From positions 1 to 64,000 of the forward strand of contig DARO01000005.1 in NCBI GenBank assembly GCA_002504405.1: a stretch of DNA of 64,000 bases. The letters are read 5' to 3'. The translations under genes were made by a program, and so were the position numbers. This document shows, piece after piece, positions 49,435 to 58,200 of the stretch. Under the pieces are notes generated by a model that did no database searches, was not told where the DNA came from, and worked only from the letters and a program-made list of their open reading frames with translations. Position 1 is the first letter of the stretch; each line of letters begins with the position of its first letter. Source of the DNA: Methanomassiliicoccaceae archaeon UBA71 (lineage in GTDB: Archaea; Thermoplasmatota; Thermoplasmata; Methanomassiliicoccales; Methanomethylophilaceae).

Positions 49435-49453
49435 GAGGGGGAGCTTCCCCCTC
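49435..49453 (+). terminator. Hairpin terminator after EF-1beta
   Basis: GAGGGGGA/TCCCCCTC stem with loop GCT, followed by ATTCATCC. Confidence 0.55.
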
Positions 49454-49479
49454 ATTCATCCAAACAATCCGCCCAGCGG

Positions 49480-50385
49480 ATGGCTTGCTGTTTTCATGGA
49501 GGGACGAATACGAGGTTCACAGCGGATTGCGCTCCGTGTCTGATGAGGAGGGTTCTTTTCCAATCTCGCCTCGTGGGCAATGGTCGTGAGTTCGATGCGG
49601 TGAAGGCGGCTGTGGACGTCCTCTCGAAGCGCATGGGCCCATCAATGGAATCTGTGTCCGTCGCCACGGAGGTACACAGGCGCGCATACGACGCTGTCGG
49701 GTGCAAGGACCCGTATCGCGACCTCAAGATCGAAGCGGACATCGTCGCGGAACCGTACGCTATCATGCTGGACGACATCGTCCGTTCATCCGAGGATCCT
49801 CTACGCTCGGCGATCATGGCGGCGGTCGTCGGCAACATAATGGATTTCGGCTCCGGATCCGCAATAGACAGTCCGGAGGAGTTCAGGGGGGTCTTTGACG
49901 GTATGATGGAACAGGGGCTCGGGCACGACGACACGGAGATCCTCAGGGACATATTGGACGGGGTCCCCGGTGTGGTCTACATGTTCGACAACTGCGGCGA
50001 GTCTCAGCTGGACAAGGTCCTGATCCGCCAGCTGAGGCGCATGGGCAAGCGCGTCGTGGGTGTGGTACGCGGATTCCCGATCCTCAACGATGTGACCATG
50101 GAGGATGCGATACGCATAGGGCTGGATTCGGAAACGGACCGTCTGCTCAGCACAGGGAAGTTCTACATAGGGATCGACTGGGATGACGTCCCTCCGGAGC
50201 TCTCAGACGAGATAGGCCGCTGCGGTCTGATAATCGCCAAGGGAATGGCCAACTTCGAGGCAACTTCCGACAGGCATCTGCCCGTTCCGATAGTCCACAT
50301 ACTCCGCTCGAAATGCGGGCCCGTCTCGTCGGCGATGGGCGTTCCCAGAGACATAAACGTATTGAAGGTAGTGAGGCCGGAGTGA
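49480..50385 (+). CDS. DUF89 (ARMT1-like) metal-dependent phosphatase
   Basis: A 301-aa member of the DUF89 damage-control phosphatase family. Seen: N-terminal DCAPCLMRRVLFQSRLVG (a CxxC metal or structural site), MYDFGSG-like NIMDFGSGSAID, and the diagnostic MFDNCGESQLDKVLIRQL, where D-N-x-G-E binds metal. KMANF-type IIAKGMANFEATSD is also conserved. Members clear damaged or unwanted sugar phosphates. No start is convincing; ATG 49480 is the nearest in-frame start before the domain. The NTase follows 4 nt later, so it may purge side products of sugar-nucleotide synthesis. Confidence 0.78.
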   Translation: MACCFHGGTNTRFTADCAPCLMRRVLFQSRLVGNGREFDAVKAAVDVLSKRMGPSMESVSVATEVHRRAYDAVGCKDPYRDLKIEADIVAEPYAIMLDDIVRSSEDPLRSAIMAAVVGNIMDFGSGSAIDSPEEFRGVFDGMMEQGLGHDDTEILRDILDGVPGVVYMFDNCGESQLDKVLIRQLRRMGKRVVGVVRGFPILNDVTMEDAIRIGLDSETDRLLSTGKFYIGIDWDDVPPELSDEIGRCGLIIAKGMANFEATSDRHLPVPIVHILRSKCGPVSSAMGVPRDINVLKVVRPE

Positions 50386-50389
50386 TGTC

Positions 50390-51415
50390 ATGAACCGCAT
50401 AAGGCAGGCTGTGGTGATGGTCGGCGGGAGGGGCACGCGGCTCCTTCCTCTGACGGAGACCCGTCCGAAGCCGATTCTCCCTGTCGCGGACCGTCCATGC
50501 ATATGGTACCTGCTGAGGTCGATGGCGCGTGCAGGCATCGAACATGTCATACTGGCTTGCGGATACAAGCCCGGGATGATGGAGGCCCTTGGTGACGGGA
50601 GCGATCTCGGGATGGAGATCGTGTACTCGTACGAGGACCGCCCCATGGGTACCGCAGGTGCGATGAAGCTCGTGGAAGACCGTCTAGACGATCATTTCGT
50701 GGCTGCAAACGGGGATGTATTCGCAGACATAGACATTGCCGCCGAGATACGCACCCATTTCGAGCACGAGGCATCCATAACTGATGCGCTCACGCCGGTG
50801 GACAATCCATGTGACTACGGGATCGCATGCGTCGATGAAGACCTCAGGATCACCGCCTTCAAGGACAAGCCGCGCCCGGATGAGGTCTTTTCGAATCTGA
50901 TCAACGCGGGTGTTTACGTCGTCGACCGTGATGTGCTGGGTCACGTTCCTCAGGGGAGGTTCTTCGACTTCTCCATGGATCTTATCCCAATAATAATAGC
51001 GGAGGGTCAGAGGATCCAGGGATACAGGCTGTCAGGTCTGTGGATGGATGTCGGCCGTCCACGCGATCTGTACAGGGCGAGCATATCCGTCGCGGAGCGG
51101 GAGCACGGAGGCAGTATCCTCGGAGAGAGCACAGGCAGCATGTTCGAAGGGACGTGCTATGCAGGGCCGTACGCCAAGATTCGCGATTCATGCCTCTCCG
51201 AATCCGTGGTGATGAACGGCTGCTCTTTGGACGGTTCGACTCTCAACAGGTCTCTTCTGCTGCCTGGATGCGTTGTAGGGAGAGCGGATATCCGCAACAG
51301 CATCCTCGGCGAAGGATGCATCGTATGCGATGGTGCCACCGTGGTCGATGCCGTTCTCGGGGACGGCACCTTAGTTCGGGCGGGAGATCGCATAGAGGGT
51401 GACAGGCCGTTCTGA
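50390..51415 (+). CDS. Sugar-1-phosphate nucleotidyltransferase with left-handed beta-helix
   Basis: A 341-aa enzyme: QAVVMVGGRGTRLLPLTETR (NTP loop), KPILPVADRP, GTAGAMKLVED and ANGDVFADID in the catalytic domain (about 1-235), then hexapeptide-like repeats (GTCYAGPYAKIRDSCLSESV, NSILGEGCIVCDGATVVDAV). It may be a mannose-1-P guanylyltransferase, an HddC-type heptose enzyme or a glucose-1-P enzyme; sequence alone does not decide. GDP-heptose is an attractive option because kinase and isomerase/phosphatase genes for heptose lie at 61.7-63.7 kb. Confidence 0.85.
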   Translation: MNRIRQAVVMVGGRGTRLLPLTETRPKPILPVADRPCIWYLLRSMARAGIEHVILACGYKPGMMEALGDGSDLGMEIVYSYEDRPMGTAGAMKLVEDRLDDHFVAANGDVFADIDIAAEIRTHFEHEASITDALTPVDNPCDYGIACVDEDLRITAFKDKPRPDEVFSNLINAGVYVVDRDVLGHVPQGRFFDFSMDLIPIIIAEGQRIQGYRLSGLWMDVGRPRDLYRASISVAEREHGGSILGESTGSMFEGTCYAGPYAKIRDSCLSESVVMNGCSLDGSTLNRSLLLPGCVVGRADIRNSILGEGCIVCDGATVVDAVLGDGTLVRAGDRIEGDRPF

Positions 51416-51416
51416 G

Positions 51417-52391
51417 TCAGACCTTCTTTGTGCTGCTCACGGGATCCCAGATGCTCATCTTGTCATCTCCGCGCTCAACGTGTTTCATAGCTTCCTTGCG
51501 CGCTTTCAATTCGAGCCTAATCATGTAGAGCATCCTGAACGGGTGGAAGCCCAGGTCCTTGACGGTCCCCATCATGGCTTTGACGAGGAGTTTCTTGTTC
51601 CATGAAGGGATGTCGTAGCCATACGTCTTCTTCATGGTAACCTCTCCGACATTGACACGGATCCTCTGTTTGAGGAAATCCTCCTCGGTCTCCGGGCCCC
51701 TGTTGTAGATCGTTGCCCCGGGTGCGTATGCTGTTCTGTATCCGGCCTCCTCCAAGCGCATCCGAATTATGTCCTCGTCGGACTGCATGTCCGTACGGAG
51801 TCTTGTGCCGATGTCTCTGAAAGCCACGAGCTCCCCTATTTTGGGGTACACAAGAGCCAGGTTGTGATGCATCGTCCAAAGCATGTGAGATGCGAATCCG
51901 ACGCGCGTGTTGATGTCGTTCGTCGGAATGGGGTGCCCGCCGACCATCCCCATCCTCTCATCCTTGAAAGGCTTCACCAATTCGTACAGGGAATCCTCTG
52001 ATGCGAAGATGTTGTCGGCGTTCAGCATGACGACGATGGGACATGTCTTGTTGTCTAGGTAGAGGTTGATGGCAGAGTTCTTGCCCTCGCGTTTCTCCTG
52101 GCGGAGCAGCCTGAGGTTGCTGTATTCGCCAGCCAGCCTCATGACCAGTTCGTCGGTCCCGTCAGTGCTGGCACTGGAGACAACCAGCACCTCTTTTACG
52201 ACAACGCCCCTGGTGTTCTGAGAATATATGGAGCGTATGCTACGCTCGATGGTATGAACCTCATTGTACGCGCAGACACCAATGGTTATCTCCATTTTCG
52301 CTGACGCAGTTCCGTTGGATACGTTGTCTTCAAGGGCTGGCTCGGATCCCCCATCGGAATCCGTGCCGGCATCGTGGCGGTCACCCGGCAT
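51417..52391 (-). CDS. Glycosyltransferase family 2
   Basis: A 324-aa GT2 enzyme: MEITIGVCAYNEVHTIERSI, VVSSASTDGTDELV, the DxD-type VMLNADNIF, GGHPIPTND and SDEDIIRMRLEEAGYRTAYA. No membrane helix, so it acts at the inner face. Two starts compete: ATG 52391, with a TATA box 30 nt upstream and a 32-residue low-complexity lead, and ATG 52295, which begins the domain. The first is chosen on promoter position. The gene converges with the nucleotidyltransferase, 1 nt apart. Confidence 0.82.
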   Translation of the reverse strand: MPGDRHDAGTDSDGGSEPALEDNVSNGTASAKMEITIGVCAYNEVHTIERSIRSIYSQNTRGVVVKEVLVVSSASTDGTDELVMRLAGEYSNLRLLRQEKREGKNSAINLYLDNKTCPIVVMLNADNIFASEDSLYELVKPFKDERMGMVGGHPIPTNDINTRVGFASHMLWTMHHNLALVYPKIGELVAFRDIGTRLRTDMQSDEDIIRMRLEEAGYRTAYAPGATIYNRGPETEEDFLKQRIRVNVGEVTMKKTYGYDIPSWNKKLLVKAMMGTVKDLGFHPFRMLYMIRLELKARKEAMKHVERGDDKMSIWDPVSSTKKV

Positions 52392-52415
52392 ATTTCGAGT
52401 CAACACATGCCGATT

Positions 52416-52426
52416 AGCTATATAGA
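52416..52426 (-). promoter_or_regulatory. TATA box of the GT2 gene
   Basis: Minus-strand TCTATATAGCT is centred 30 nt before ATG 52391, predicting a near-leaderless transcript. Confidence 0.45.
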
Positions 52427-52518
52427 ATGTGATGTGCAGTTTGCTGGGTGTCGGGGTATGTTATGTCGGTCATGACAAGGGCATTGTTATTATCGGATAC
52501 CGGTATGACCATATCATC

Positions 52519-53655
52519 ATGAATCTGCCTCTGAGGGAAGACTATCTGGTGTATCGCGACACTATGGCCCTGCGTTTTCTCTTGCTTATCGCGATATTTG
52601 TTTTCCACGGAGGCTACGAATATGGCTACACGTTTCCAAATGTAGGGTATACATGCGTTGCAGGATTCTATTTCCTTTCTGGGTTCGGGTTGGAATACAG
52701 CGTTAGGAACAAGAATGGGTATCTTCAAAACTTCCTGCAGAAGCGCGTTTTCAGCATACTCATTCAGTTTTGGGTCATCGAAGCCGTCGCTTCTCTCGTG
52801 ATACTTGTAATGTATCTGGATGTGGGACAGGCATGGAACACGTTGTTGACTGCACTGTTCAGACATCCCGTCTGGTTCATCACGGAGTTGCTTGTGTTCT
52901 ATGTTCTGTTCTTCTTCTCCTGTATGTTCAAGGATGTCCGTTGGAAGCTGCTTTTCCTTTTCGTGTCATCAATAGCAACAATGCTGATGATGGCCGAGTA
53001 CTATAATGACAATCTGTACATCAAATCGGGGATGGGTTTTGTTCTGGGTGTGGTCTGGGCAACATACCGCAATCGGATCGACGAATTCCTGAGAAGACAC
53101 TATGTCTCAGTAATGCTCATCTCCATCATCGTACTTGGAACGACCTTTAGGTCATTCACCAATATCGGTGACGTGTTCATCTGTGGGATGACATGCGTTT
53201 TCAGCATGGTGATTCTCTGTCAGGCTTGCATGGTGGATGCCAAAAAGGGATGGTATGTTCCTCTGGTGCTGTTGGTAGTGGGTCTTCTGCTATGGGTATT
53301 CCGTCAAGATTCCGGCATGCACACAGAGGGGTCATTCATGATTTTCTTCGCGGCGGTTTCCACGATATGCTACAGTCTCGACAAGTTTCAGCATGTGCTG
53401 GCATTCTGGGGGGCTATGTCGTTCGAGTTCTACATCATGCATTTCCTCCCCCAGAAATGGCTGTATCCAGACATCATCTCCAACGTTCTATTGTCTTTCA
53501 CCTGTGCCTTTGTCCTGAGTCTCGTCCTAACATACGTTGCCTGGAGGGTAACTAGGTATGTCTTGGGGCTTTACAACAGGGGGCTGGAAAGTTTCAATAC
53601 GGCAACGGCGTCGGAACGAACGGGTAAACGAGGGCCCAATCAGGAAATATTATAA
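52519..53655 (+). CDS. Membrane acyltransferase-3-like protein, copy B
   Basis: A 378-aa paralogue of 33108-34208, with the same blocks: LALRFLLL-type MALRFLLLIAIFVFHGGYEY, YTCVAGFYFLSGFGLEYS, LQKRVFSILIQFWVIEAVAS, HPVWFITELLVFYVL and FYIMHFLPQKW. About ten membrane helices; likely acylates a surface glycan. ATG 52519 (MNLPLREDYLVYRDT) aligns with the paralogue start SLSYRNT. Codon use is more AT-rich than in housekeeping genes. Ends with TAA. Confidence 0.75.
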   Translation: MNLPLREDYLVYRDTMALRFLLLIAIFVFHGGYEYGYTFPNVGYTCVAGFYFLSGFGLEYSVRNKNGYLQNFLQKRVFSILIQFWVIEAVASLVILVMYLDVGQAWNTLLTALFRHPVWFITELLVFYVLFFFSCMFKDVRWKLLFLFVSSIATMLMMAEYYNDNLYIKSGMGFVLGVVWATYRNRIDEFLRRHYVSVMLISIIVLGTTFRSFTNIGDVFICGMTCVFSMVILCQACMVDAKKGWYVPLVLLVVGLLLWVFRQDSGMHTEGSFMIFFAAVSTICYSLDKFQHVLAFWGAMSFEFYIMHFLPQKWLYPDIISNVLLSFTCAFVLSLVLTYVAWRVTRYVLGLYNRGLESFNTATASERTGKRGPNQEIL

Positions 53656-53715
53656 GCCATCCCAATCATGAAAACGCGAGCGTAGCTGTATGTCGTCGGG
53701 AAGGTGGGAGAGTCC

Positions 53716-54807
53716 ATGGAGTCTATGAGGATAGTCGAGGCCAATCCGTATTTCTTCCCGTCCATGGGCGGCATTGAACGCAGGATGCATGTCACGAGCA
53801 AGCATCTGGTGAGGCTCGGGCACGATGTCACGGTATTGACAGCCCAATTGCCCGGGACTCCGCTGAGGGAGGAGACGGAGGACGGCTACACGATAGTGCG
53901 CGTTCCTGCCAAGTTCTACAATATATACAATCCTCCGTACGTCACATGCAAAGGCGTCTCCGAGGAGCTCAGGAAGCTGAACCCGGATCTAGTCAACTAC
54001 AATTATCGCTGGGCGTTCTCCTTCGACGGGGATGTCGCCAGGCATCCCGGGAAGAAGGTCTTCACCTACCATAACATGTGGGGGGAGGGGATCGGGTATC
54101 AGAGGTACATCTCTGAGGCGAACGACCGCCTCTACAGGAGGAAGCTGGACAGGTACGACCATATAGTGGCCGTGACCGACTATGTGCGTGACGACCTCAT
54201 CCGCAGGGGCATCCCCTCGGAAAGGGTCACGACTGTCGACAACTGCCTCGATGTCGTGCCGGAGCTGTCTGACGAGGAGGGGGAGTTCATCCTCAATCTG
54301 GGGAGGATGGTCGCCACCAAGGGTCTGAGCGACCTGATCGAGGCGATGAGGGATGTGGACTACAAGTTAGTTATGTGCGGTCGTGGCCCGGAGGAGAAGA
54401 CCGTCAGGAGGCTCATCTCCAGATACGGTCTGGAGGACCGCGTCGATCTGAGGGGATGGGTGTCCGACGAGGAGCGCGACCATCTGATGGCAACGTGCAA
54501 GTTCTTCGTCATGCCGTCCCTGTACGAGTCATACGGCCTCGCAGCACTCGAAGCCCTGTCCTATGGGAAGCCGATCGTCTGCACGGATGTGGACGGGCTT
54601 CCGGGCAATGTGAAGGATGCCGGCCTGTACGTCAAGCCCAGGAATCCCAAGGGTCTGGCCGAGGGGATAAACGCTCTGCTTTCGGACGAAGGCCGCAGGA
54701 GGGAGCTGTCCGCCAATGCAGTGAAGGTTTCCAGGGCGGTAACATGGGACACGCGCATTCTGGAGCTGGAATCGCTCTACCGCAGGGTGATCGACGGGGA
54801 GGTTTGA
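53716..54807 (+). CDS. Glycosyltransferase family 4
   Basis: A 363-aa GT-B enzyme: VEANPYFFPSMGGIERRMHV at the acceptor side, ILNLGRMVATKGLSDLIEAM, and the donor signature MPSLYESYGLAALEALSYGKP (E-x7-E). It uses a nucleotide sugar to extend a glycan. ATG 53716 with GGGAG upstream is preferred over GTG 53704 and ATG 53725. The downstream VTT gene starts 2 nt after the stop. Confidence 0.88.
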   Translation: MESMRIVEANPYFFPSMGGIERRMHVTSKHLVRLGHDVTVLTAQLPGTPLREETEDGYTIVRVPAKFYNIYNPPYVTCKGVSEELRKLNPDLVNYNYRWAFSFDGDVARHPGKKVFTYHNMWGEGIGYQRYISEANDRLYRRKLDRYDHIVAVTDYVRDDLIRRGIPSERVTTVDNCLDVVPELSDEEGEFILNLGRMVATKGLSDLIEAMRDVDYKLVMCGRGPEEKTVRRLISRYGLEDRVDLRGWVSDEERDHLMATCKFFVMPSLYESYGLAALEALSYGKPIVCTDVDGLPGNVKDAGLYVKPRNPKGLAEGINALLSDEGRRRELSANAVKVSRAVTWDTRILELESLYRRVIDGEV

Positions 54808-54809
54808 CC

Positions 54810-55430
54810 GTGGTCGATGTGGGGCAGTTCCTGTTTGACACGTTCGGAGCCGACGGGGGATGGGGGGTCGTACTCTGCATCTTCCTGATATTCCTGATCG
54901 ATGCATTCCTCTTCCCCACTCTGCCGGAACTGTTCTTCATCCTGGGGTTCTCGTACGATCCATCGATCGGTTTCGGTCTGGAGCTGCTCGCTGCGGCAAT
55001 ATTGGCGGAATGGATAGGGATATTCTCGCTGTACTATGTGGTGAAGCACATCCGCATACCCGAGAAGGTGTCGAAGGTCGTCGGGAAGTACATCGACTTC
55101 CTGCTCCTGAAGGATGAGAAGCTGCTGTTGTTGAACAGGGTCGCCCCCACCATACCATTCGCGGGGGCATTCATCCACATCGCGGGCTGGGATCTGAAGA
55201 AGTGCGGGTTCTACATCACGCTCGGCTGCATACTGAAGTATGGAGCAATAATGCTCTTGAGCGACTACATGTACCAGTACTACACCGAGTCCGCTCAGAC
55301 CATGACCATAATCCTGCTGTTCCTGATACTCGGGGTAAGCTTCCTTCTGTCGTATGTGGTCAGGAAGAGGAACGGGCTCGAGGTTCCCGGCATCTCGCTG
55401 GGTTCCGACGGTTCCGATGAACAAGATTAA
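54810..55430 (+). CDS. DedA/VTT-family membrane protein
   Basis: A 206-aa protein of the SNARE-associated/VTT superfamily with four to five membrane helices: FLIFLIDAFLFPTLPELFFI, EWIGIFSLYYVVKHIRIPEK, and the helix pair NRVAPTIPFAGAFIHIAGWD with the re-entrant P-G segment. Relatives scramble or flip lipids, including polyprenyl-phosphate carriers, which would suit recycling of the glycan carrier. The start is GTG 54810 with GGGGAGG eight nt upstream; no in-frame ATG is closer. Confidence 0.78.
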   Translation: MVDVGQFLFDTFGADGGWGVVLCIFLIFLIDAFLFPTLPELFFILGFSYDPSIGFGLELLAAAILAEWIGIFSLYYVVKHIRIPEKVSKVVGKYIDFLLLKDEKLLLLNRVAPTIPFAGAFIHIAGWDLKKCGFYITLGCILKYGAIMLLSDYMYQYYTESAQTMTIILLFLILGVSFLLSYVVRKRNGLEVPGISLGSDGSDEQD

Positions 55431-55461
55431 AGCGATAGTTCGCATGGCATGTCCGATAAAG

Positions 55462-56232
55462 ATGAAGGCCGTGATTCTAGCCGGCGGGTTCGGGACCAGG
55501 ATATCCGAGGAGAGCCATCTGAAGCCCAAACCCATGATCGAGATCGGGGACAAACCAATCCTATGGCACATCATGAAGATATACGGGGCGTACGGCATCA
55601 CGGACTTCATCATATGCGCAGGATACAAGCAGCATGTGATCAAGGAGTACTTCTCGAACTATGCCCTGTACAACAGTGACGTGACGTTCGATTTCAGATC
55701 CAACGGGATGACCGTCCATTCCAACGAATCAGAGCCGTGGAACGTGACGGTGGCCGACACAGGCCTCGACACCATGACCGGGGGTCGCGTGAAGCGCGTG
55801 AGGAAGTACCTGGACGGGGACGACTCATTCCTGCTTACATACGGGGACGGGGTCACGGACGCCCCTATCGACAGGATCATGGAGTTCCACCGGGAGTCCG
55901 GCAAGAAGGCCACGATACTGGCGGTGCGCCCCGAGGGCCGTTTCGGTACCATGGACATGGACGGCAACAACGTCCGCTCCTTCAGGGAGAAGAGCGTGGA
56001 GGATGTCGGATGGATCAACGGAGGGTTCATGGTTCTCGACACGGACGTCATCGACTACATCGACGGGGACTCCACGACTTTCGAGAGGGAGCCGATAGAG
56101 CGGCTGGCATCGGACGGGGAGCTCAACGCGTACAAGCACGATGGGTTCTGGCAGTGCATGGACACGCTCCGCGACAAGGAGAAGCTCCAGAAGCTATGGA
56201 ATACCGGTGAGGCCCCCTGGAAGGTCTGGTGA
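55462..56232 (+). CDS. rfbF: Glucose-1-phosphate cytidylyltransferase (RfbF)
   Basis: Makes CDP-glucose from CTP and glucose-1-phosphate. The 256-aa length and MKAVILAGGFGTRISEESHL, KPKPMIEIGDKPILWHIMKI, GRVKRVRKYL, LLTYGDGVTDAPID and NGGFMVLDTDVIDYI agree with RfbF. Starts at 55417 (MNKIKAIV) and 55444 also exist; the family start is MKAVILAGG. It overlaps or abuts the VTT gene and is followed 4 nt later by rfbG. Confidence 0.9.
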   Translation: MKAVILAGGFGTRISEESHLKPKPMIEIGDKPILWHIMKIYGAYGITDFIICAGYKQHVIKEYFSNYALYNSDVTFDFRSNGMTVHSNESEPWNVTVADTGLDTMTGGRVKRVRKYLDGDDSFLLTYGDGVTDAPIDRIMEFHRESGKKATILAVRPEGRFGTMDMDGNNVRSFREKSVEDVGWINGGFMVLDTDVIDYIDGDSTTFEREPIERLASDGELNAYKHDGFWQCMDTLRDKEKLQKLWNTGEAPWKVW

Positions 56233-56236
56233 TAGG

Positions 56237-57283
56237 GTGGATCCGGGTTATTTCCGTGGGAAGGATGTCCTGCTGACCGGTCATACGGGGTTCAAGGGGT
56301 CATGGATGAGCGTGGTCCTGGACGGTCTCGGAGCAAGGGTCCATGGATATTCCCTGGAGCCTCCTACGGATCCATCGATGTATGAAATCGCAGGGCTGGA
56401 CTCGGTCGTCGATTCCCGCATCGGGGACGTGAGGGATCTGGATGCGCTGGATGCCTTCTACAGGGAGGTCGAACCAGACGTGGTCATACATATGGCCGCC
56501 CAGCCCATCGTCAGAGAGGGCTACCGCGATCCTGTCGGCACCTATTGGACAAACGTCATGGGCACCGTCAACATAATGGAGTGCGTGAGGCTCCATGGAG
56601 CGGAGTCCGTGCTAAATGTGACTACCGACAAGGTATACGACAACACGGAGACGGACCGGTTCTACAAGGAATCCGATCCCTTGGACGGGTACGACCCCTA
56701 TTCCAATTCCAAGAGCTGCTCCGAACTCGTCACCCACAGCTACGTTAGGAGCTTCCTCGACGGGGCAGTTCCCGTGTCGACCGCACGTGCGGGGAATGTG
56801 ATCGGCGGAGGGGATTTTGCACGGGACCGTCTAGTGCCCGATTGCGTCAGGGCCGTCGTGTCCGGGAACCCGGTCACGCTACGCAATCCCAATTCCGTGC
56901 GTCCGTACCAGCACGTCCTCGAACCCCTGGTCGCATACCTCTCAATCATATCGGCTCAGGCACGTGACCACTCCCTCGCAGGGTCGTACAACGTCGGGCC
57001 CAGGGACGAGGACTGTATAACCACCGGCCAGCTCGCAAGCATGTTCTGCGACTCATGGGGCGATGGGGCGAGATGGGTGTCCGAGGATGACCACGGCCCC
57101 CATGAGGCCAACTTCCTGAAGCTGGACAGCTCCCTTGTGCGCAGGATGATAGGATTCGAGCCACATTGGCGCACATCCGAGGCCGTCTCGAAGACGGTCG
57201 AATGGACCCGTGCATGGATCTCCGGGGAGGATATGCTGAAGGTGACGAGGGCCCAGATTCTCGAATACGGGGTGGGGGAGTGA
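56237..57283 (+). CDS. rfbG: CDP-glucose 4,6-dehydratase (RfbG)
   Basis: Converts CDP-glucose to CDP-4-keto-6-deoxyglucose. The 348-aa SDR enzyme has LLTGHTGFKGSWMSVVLDGL, HMAAQPIVREGYRDPVGTYW, TDKVYDNTE and the catalytic YSNSKSCSE (Y-x-x-x-K), close to RfbG of enterobacteria. The start is GTG 56237 (VDPGYFRGKDVLLTG); no in-frame ATG is near. The stop overlaps the next GTG start (GTGA). Confidence 0.9.
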   Translation: MDPGYFRGKDVLLTGHTGFKGSWMSVVLDGLGARVHGYSLEPPTDPSMYEIAGLDSVVDSRIGDVRDLDALDAFYREVEPDVVIHMAAQPIVREGYRDPVGTYWTNVMGTVNIMECVRLHGAESVLNVTTDKVYDNTETDRFYKESDPLDGYDPYSNSKSCSELVTHSYVRSFLDGAVPVSTARAGNVIGGGDFARDRLVPDCVRAVVSGNPVTLRNPNSVRPYQHVLEPLVAYLSIISAQARDHSLAGSYNVGPRDEDCITTGQLASMFCDSWGDGARWVSEDDHGPHEANFLKLDSSLVRRMIGFEPHWRTSEAVSKTVEWTRAWISGEDMLKVTRAQILEYGVGE

Positions 57284-58200
57284 AGTCCGTCATCGTTACC
57301 GGGGCGAACGGATTCGTAGGCTCCGCTGTGGTCGGGGAGCTCCTCAGGAACGGTGTGGAGGTCTACGCTGTCGTCCATGAAGGCAACAGGTCCAGGCTCC
57401 AGGATTCAGAGGGCCTGCACGTGGTATCTGGGGATAAAAGCCGCATTTCGGAGATCGAGGCATCGATCCCGCAAGGTGCGTGCGATACGTTCTACGATCT
57501 TGCCTGGGACGGCTCTGCGGGTCCGAAGCGTGCAGACGTCCGTCTGCAGCTGGACAACGTTGCCTGGACCGTGGAGGCGATGAATGTCGCCAAGAGGCTA
57601 GGATGCGGGCGTTTCCTTCATGCAGGGTCAATCATGGAGCATGAGACGATGGCTGCCGCCTACACGGATGGCAACAGGCCCGGACAGGGATACATATACG
57701 GTTGCGGGAAGGTTGCCGCGCACATAATGTGCATGTCCGTCGCTGCCGGCCTGGGGATCGATCTTGTTTGGCCCCTGATCACCAATGCGTACGGGCCTGG
57801 GGAGCTCAGCCCAAGGCTCGTCAATTCGACTATACGCAAGTGCATGGCGGGGGAGTCACCGCAGTTCACGGCCGCAACCCAGAACTACGATTTCGTGTAC
57901 ATCGATGACCTCGCCAGGGCTTTCCGTCTGATCGGGGAGAGGGGGAGGCCTTTCACAGAATACGTGGTGGGGAGTTCCGAGGCGAAGCCCCTCAGGGAGT
58001 TCCTGCTGGAGATGAGGGACAGCATTGCGCCGGACCTCGACTTCGTGTTCGGATCCGTCCCGTTCACCGGAACGGACCTGCCGCTTTCCGCCTTCGACTG
58101 CTCGAAGACCGAGGCGGACACAGGGTTCAGGGCGCAGGTTTCATTCGGCGACGGATGCCGCCGCACGATGGAATGGATATCGTCGCAGGAGGGAAGATGA
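57280..58200 (+). CDS. NAD(P)-dependent sugar-nucleotide reductase/epimerase
   Basis: A 306-aa SDR protein acting after RfbG: VIVTGANGFVGSAVVGELLR, DLAWDGSAGP, HAGSIMEHET and YGCGKVAAH (catalytic Y-x-x-x-K). It keeps ITNAYGPGELSPR and DDLARAF. Its position between the 4,6-dehydratase and a 3,5-epimerase suggests that it reduces the 4-keto group. The GTG start overlaps the rfbG stop, GGTGGGGGA upstream acting as the ribosome site. The stop overlaps the next gene. Confidence 0.8.
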   Translation: MKSVIVTGANGFVGSAVVGELLRNGVEVYAVVHEGNRSRLQDSEGLHVVSGDKSRISEIEASIPQGACDTFYDLAWDGSAGPKRADVRLQLDNVAWTVEAMNVAKRLGCGRFLHAGSIMEHETMAAAYTDGNRPGQGYIYGCGKVAAHIMCMSVAAGLGIDLVWPLITNAYGPGELSPRLVNSTIRKCMAGESPQFTAATQNYDFVYIDDLARAFRLIGERGRPFTEYVVGSSEAKPLREFLLEMRDSIAPDLDFVFGSVPFTGTDLPLSAFDCSKTEADTGFRAQVSFGDGCRRTMEWISSQEGR

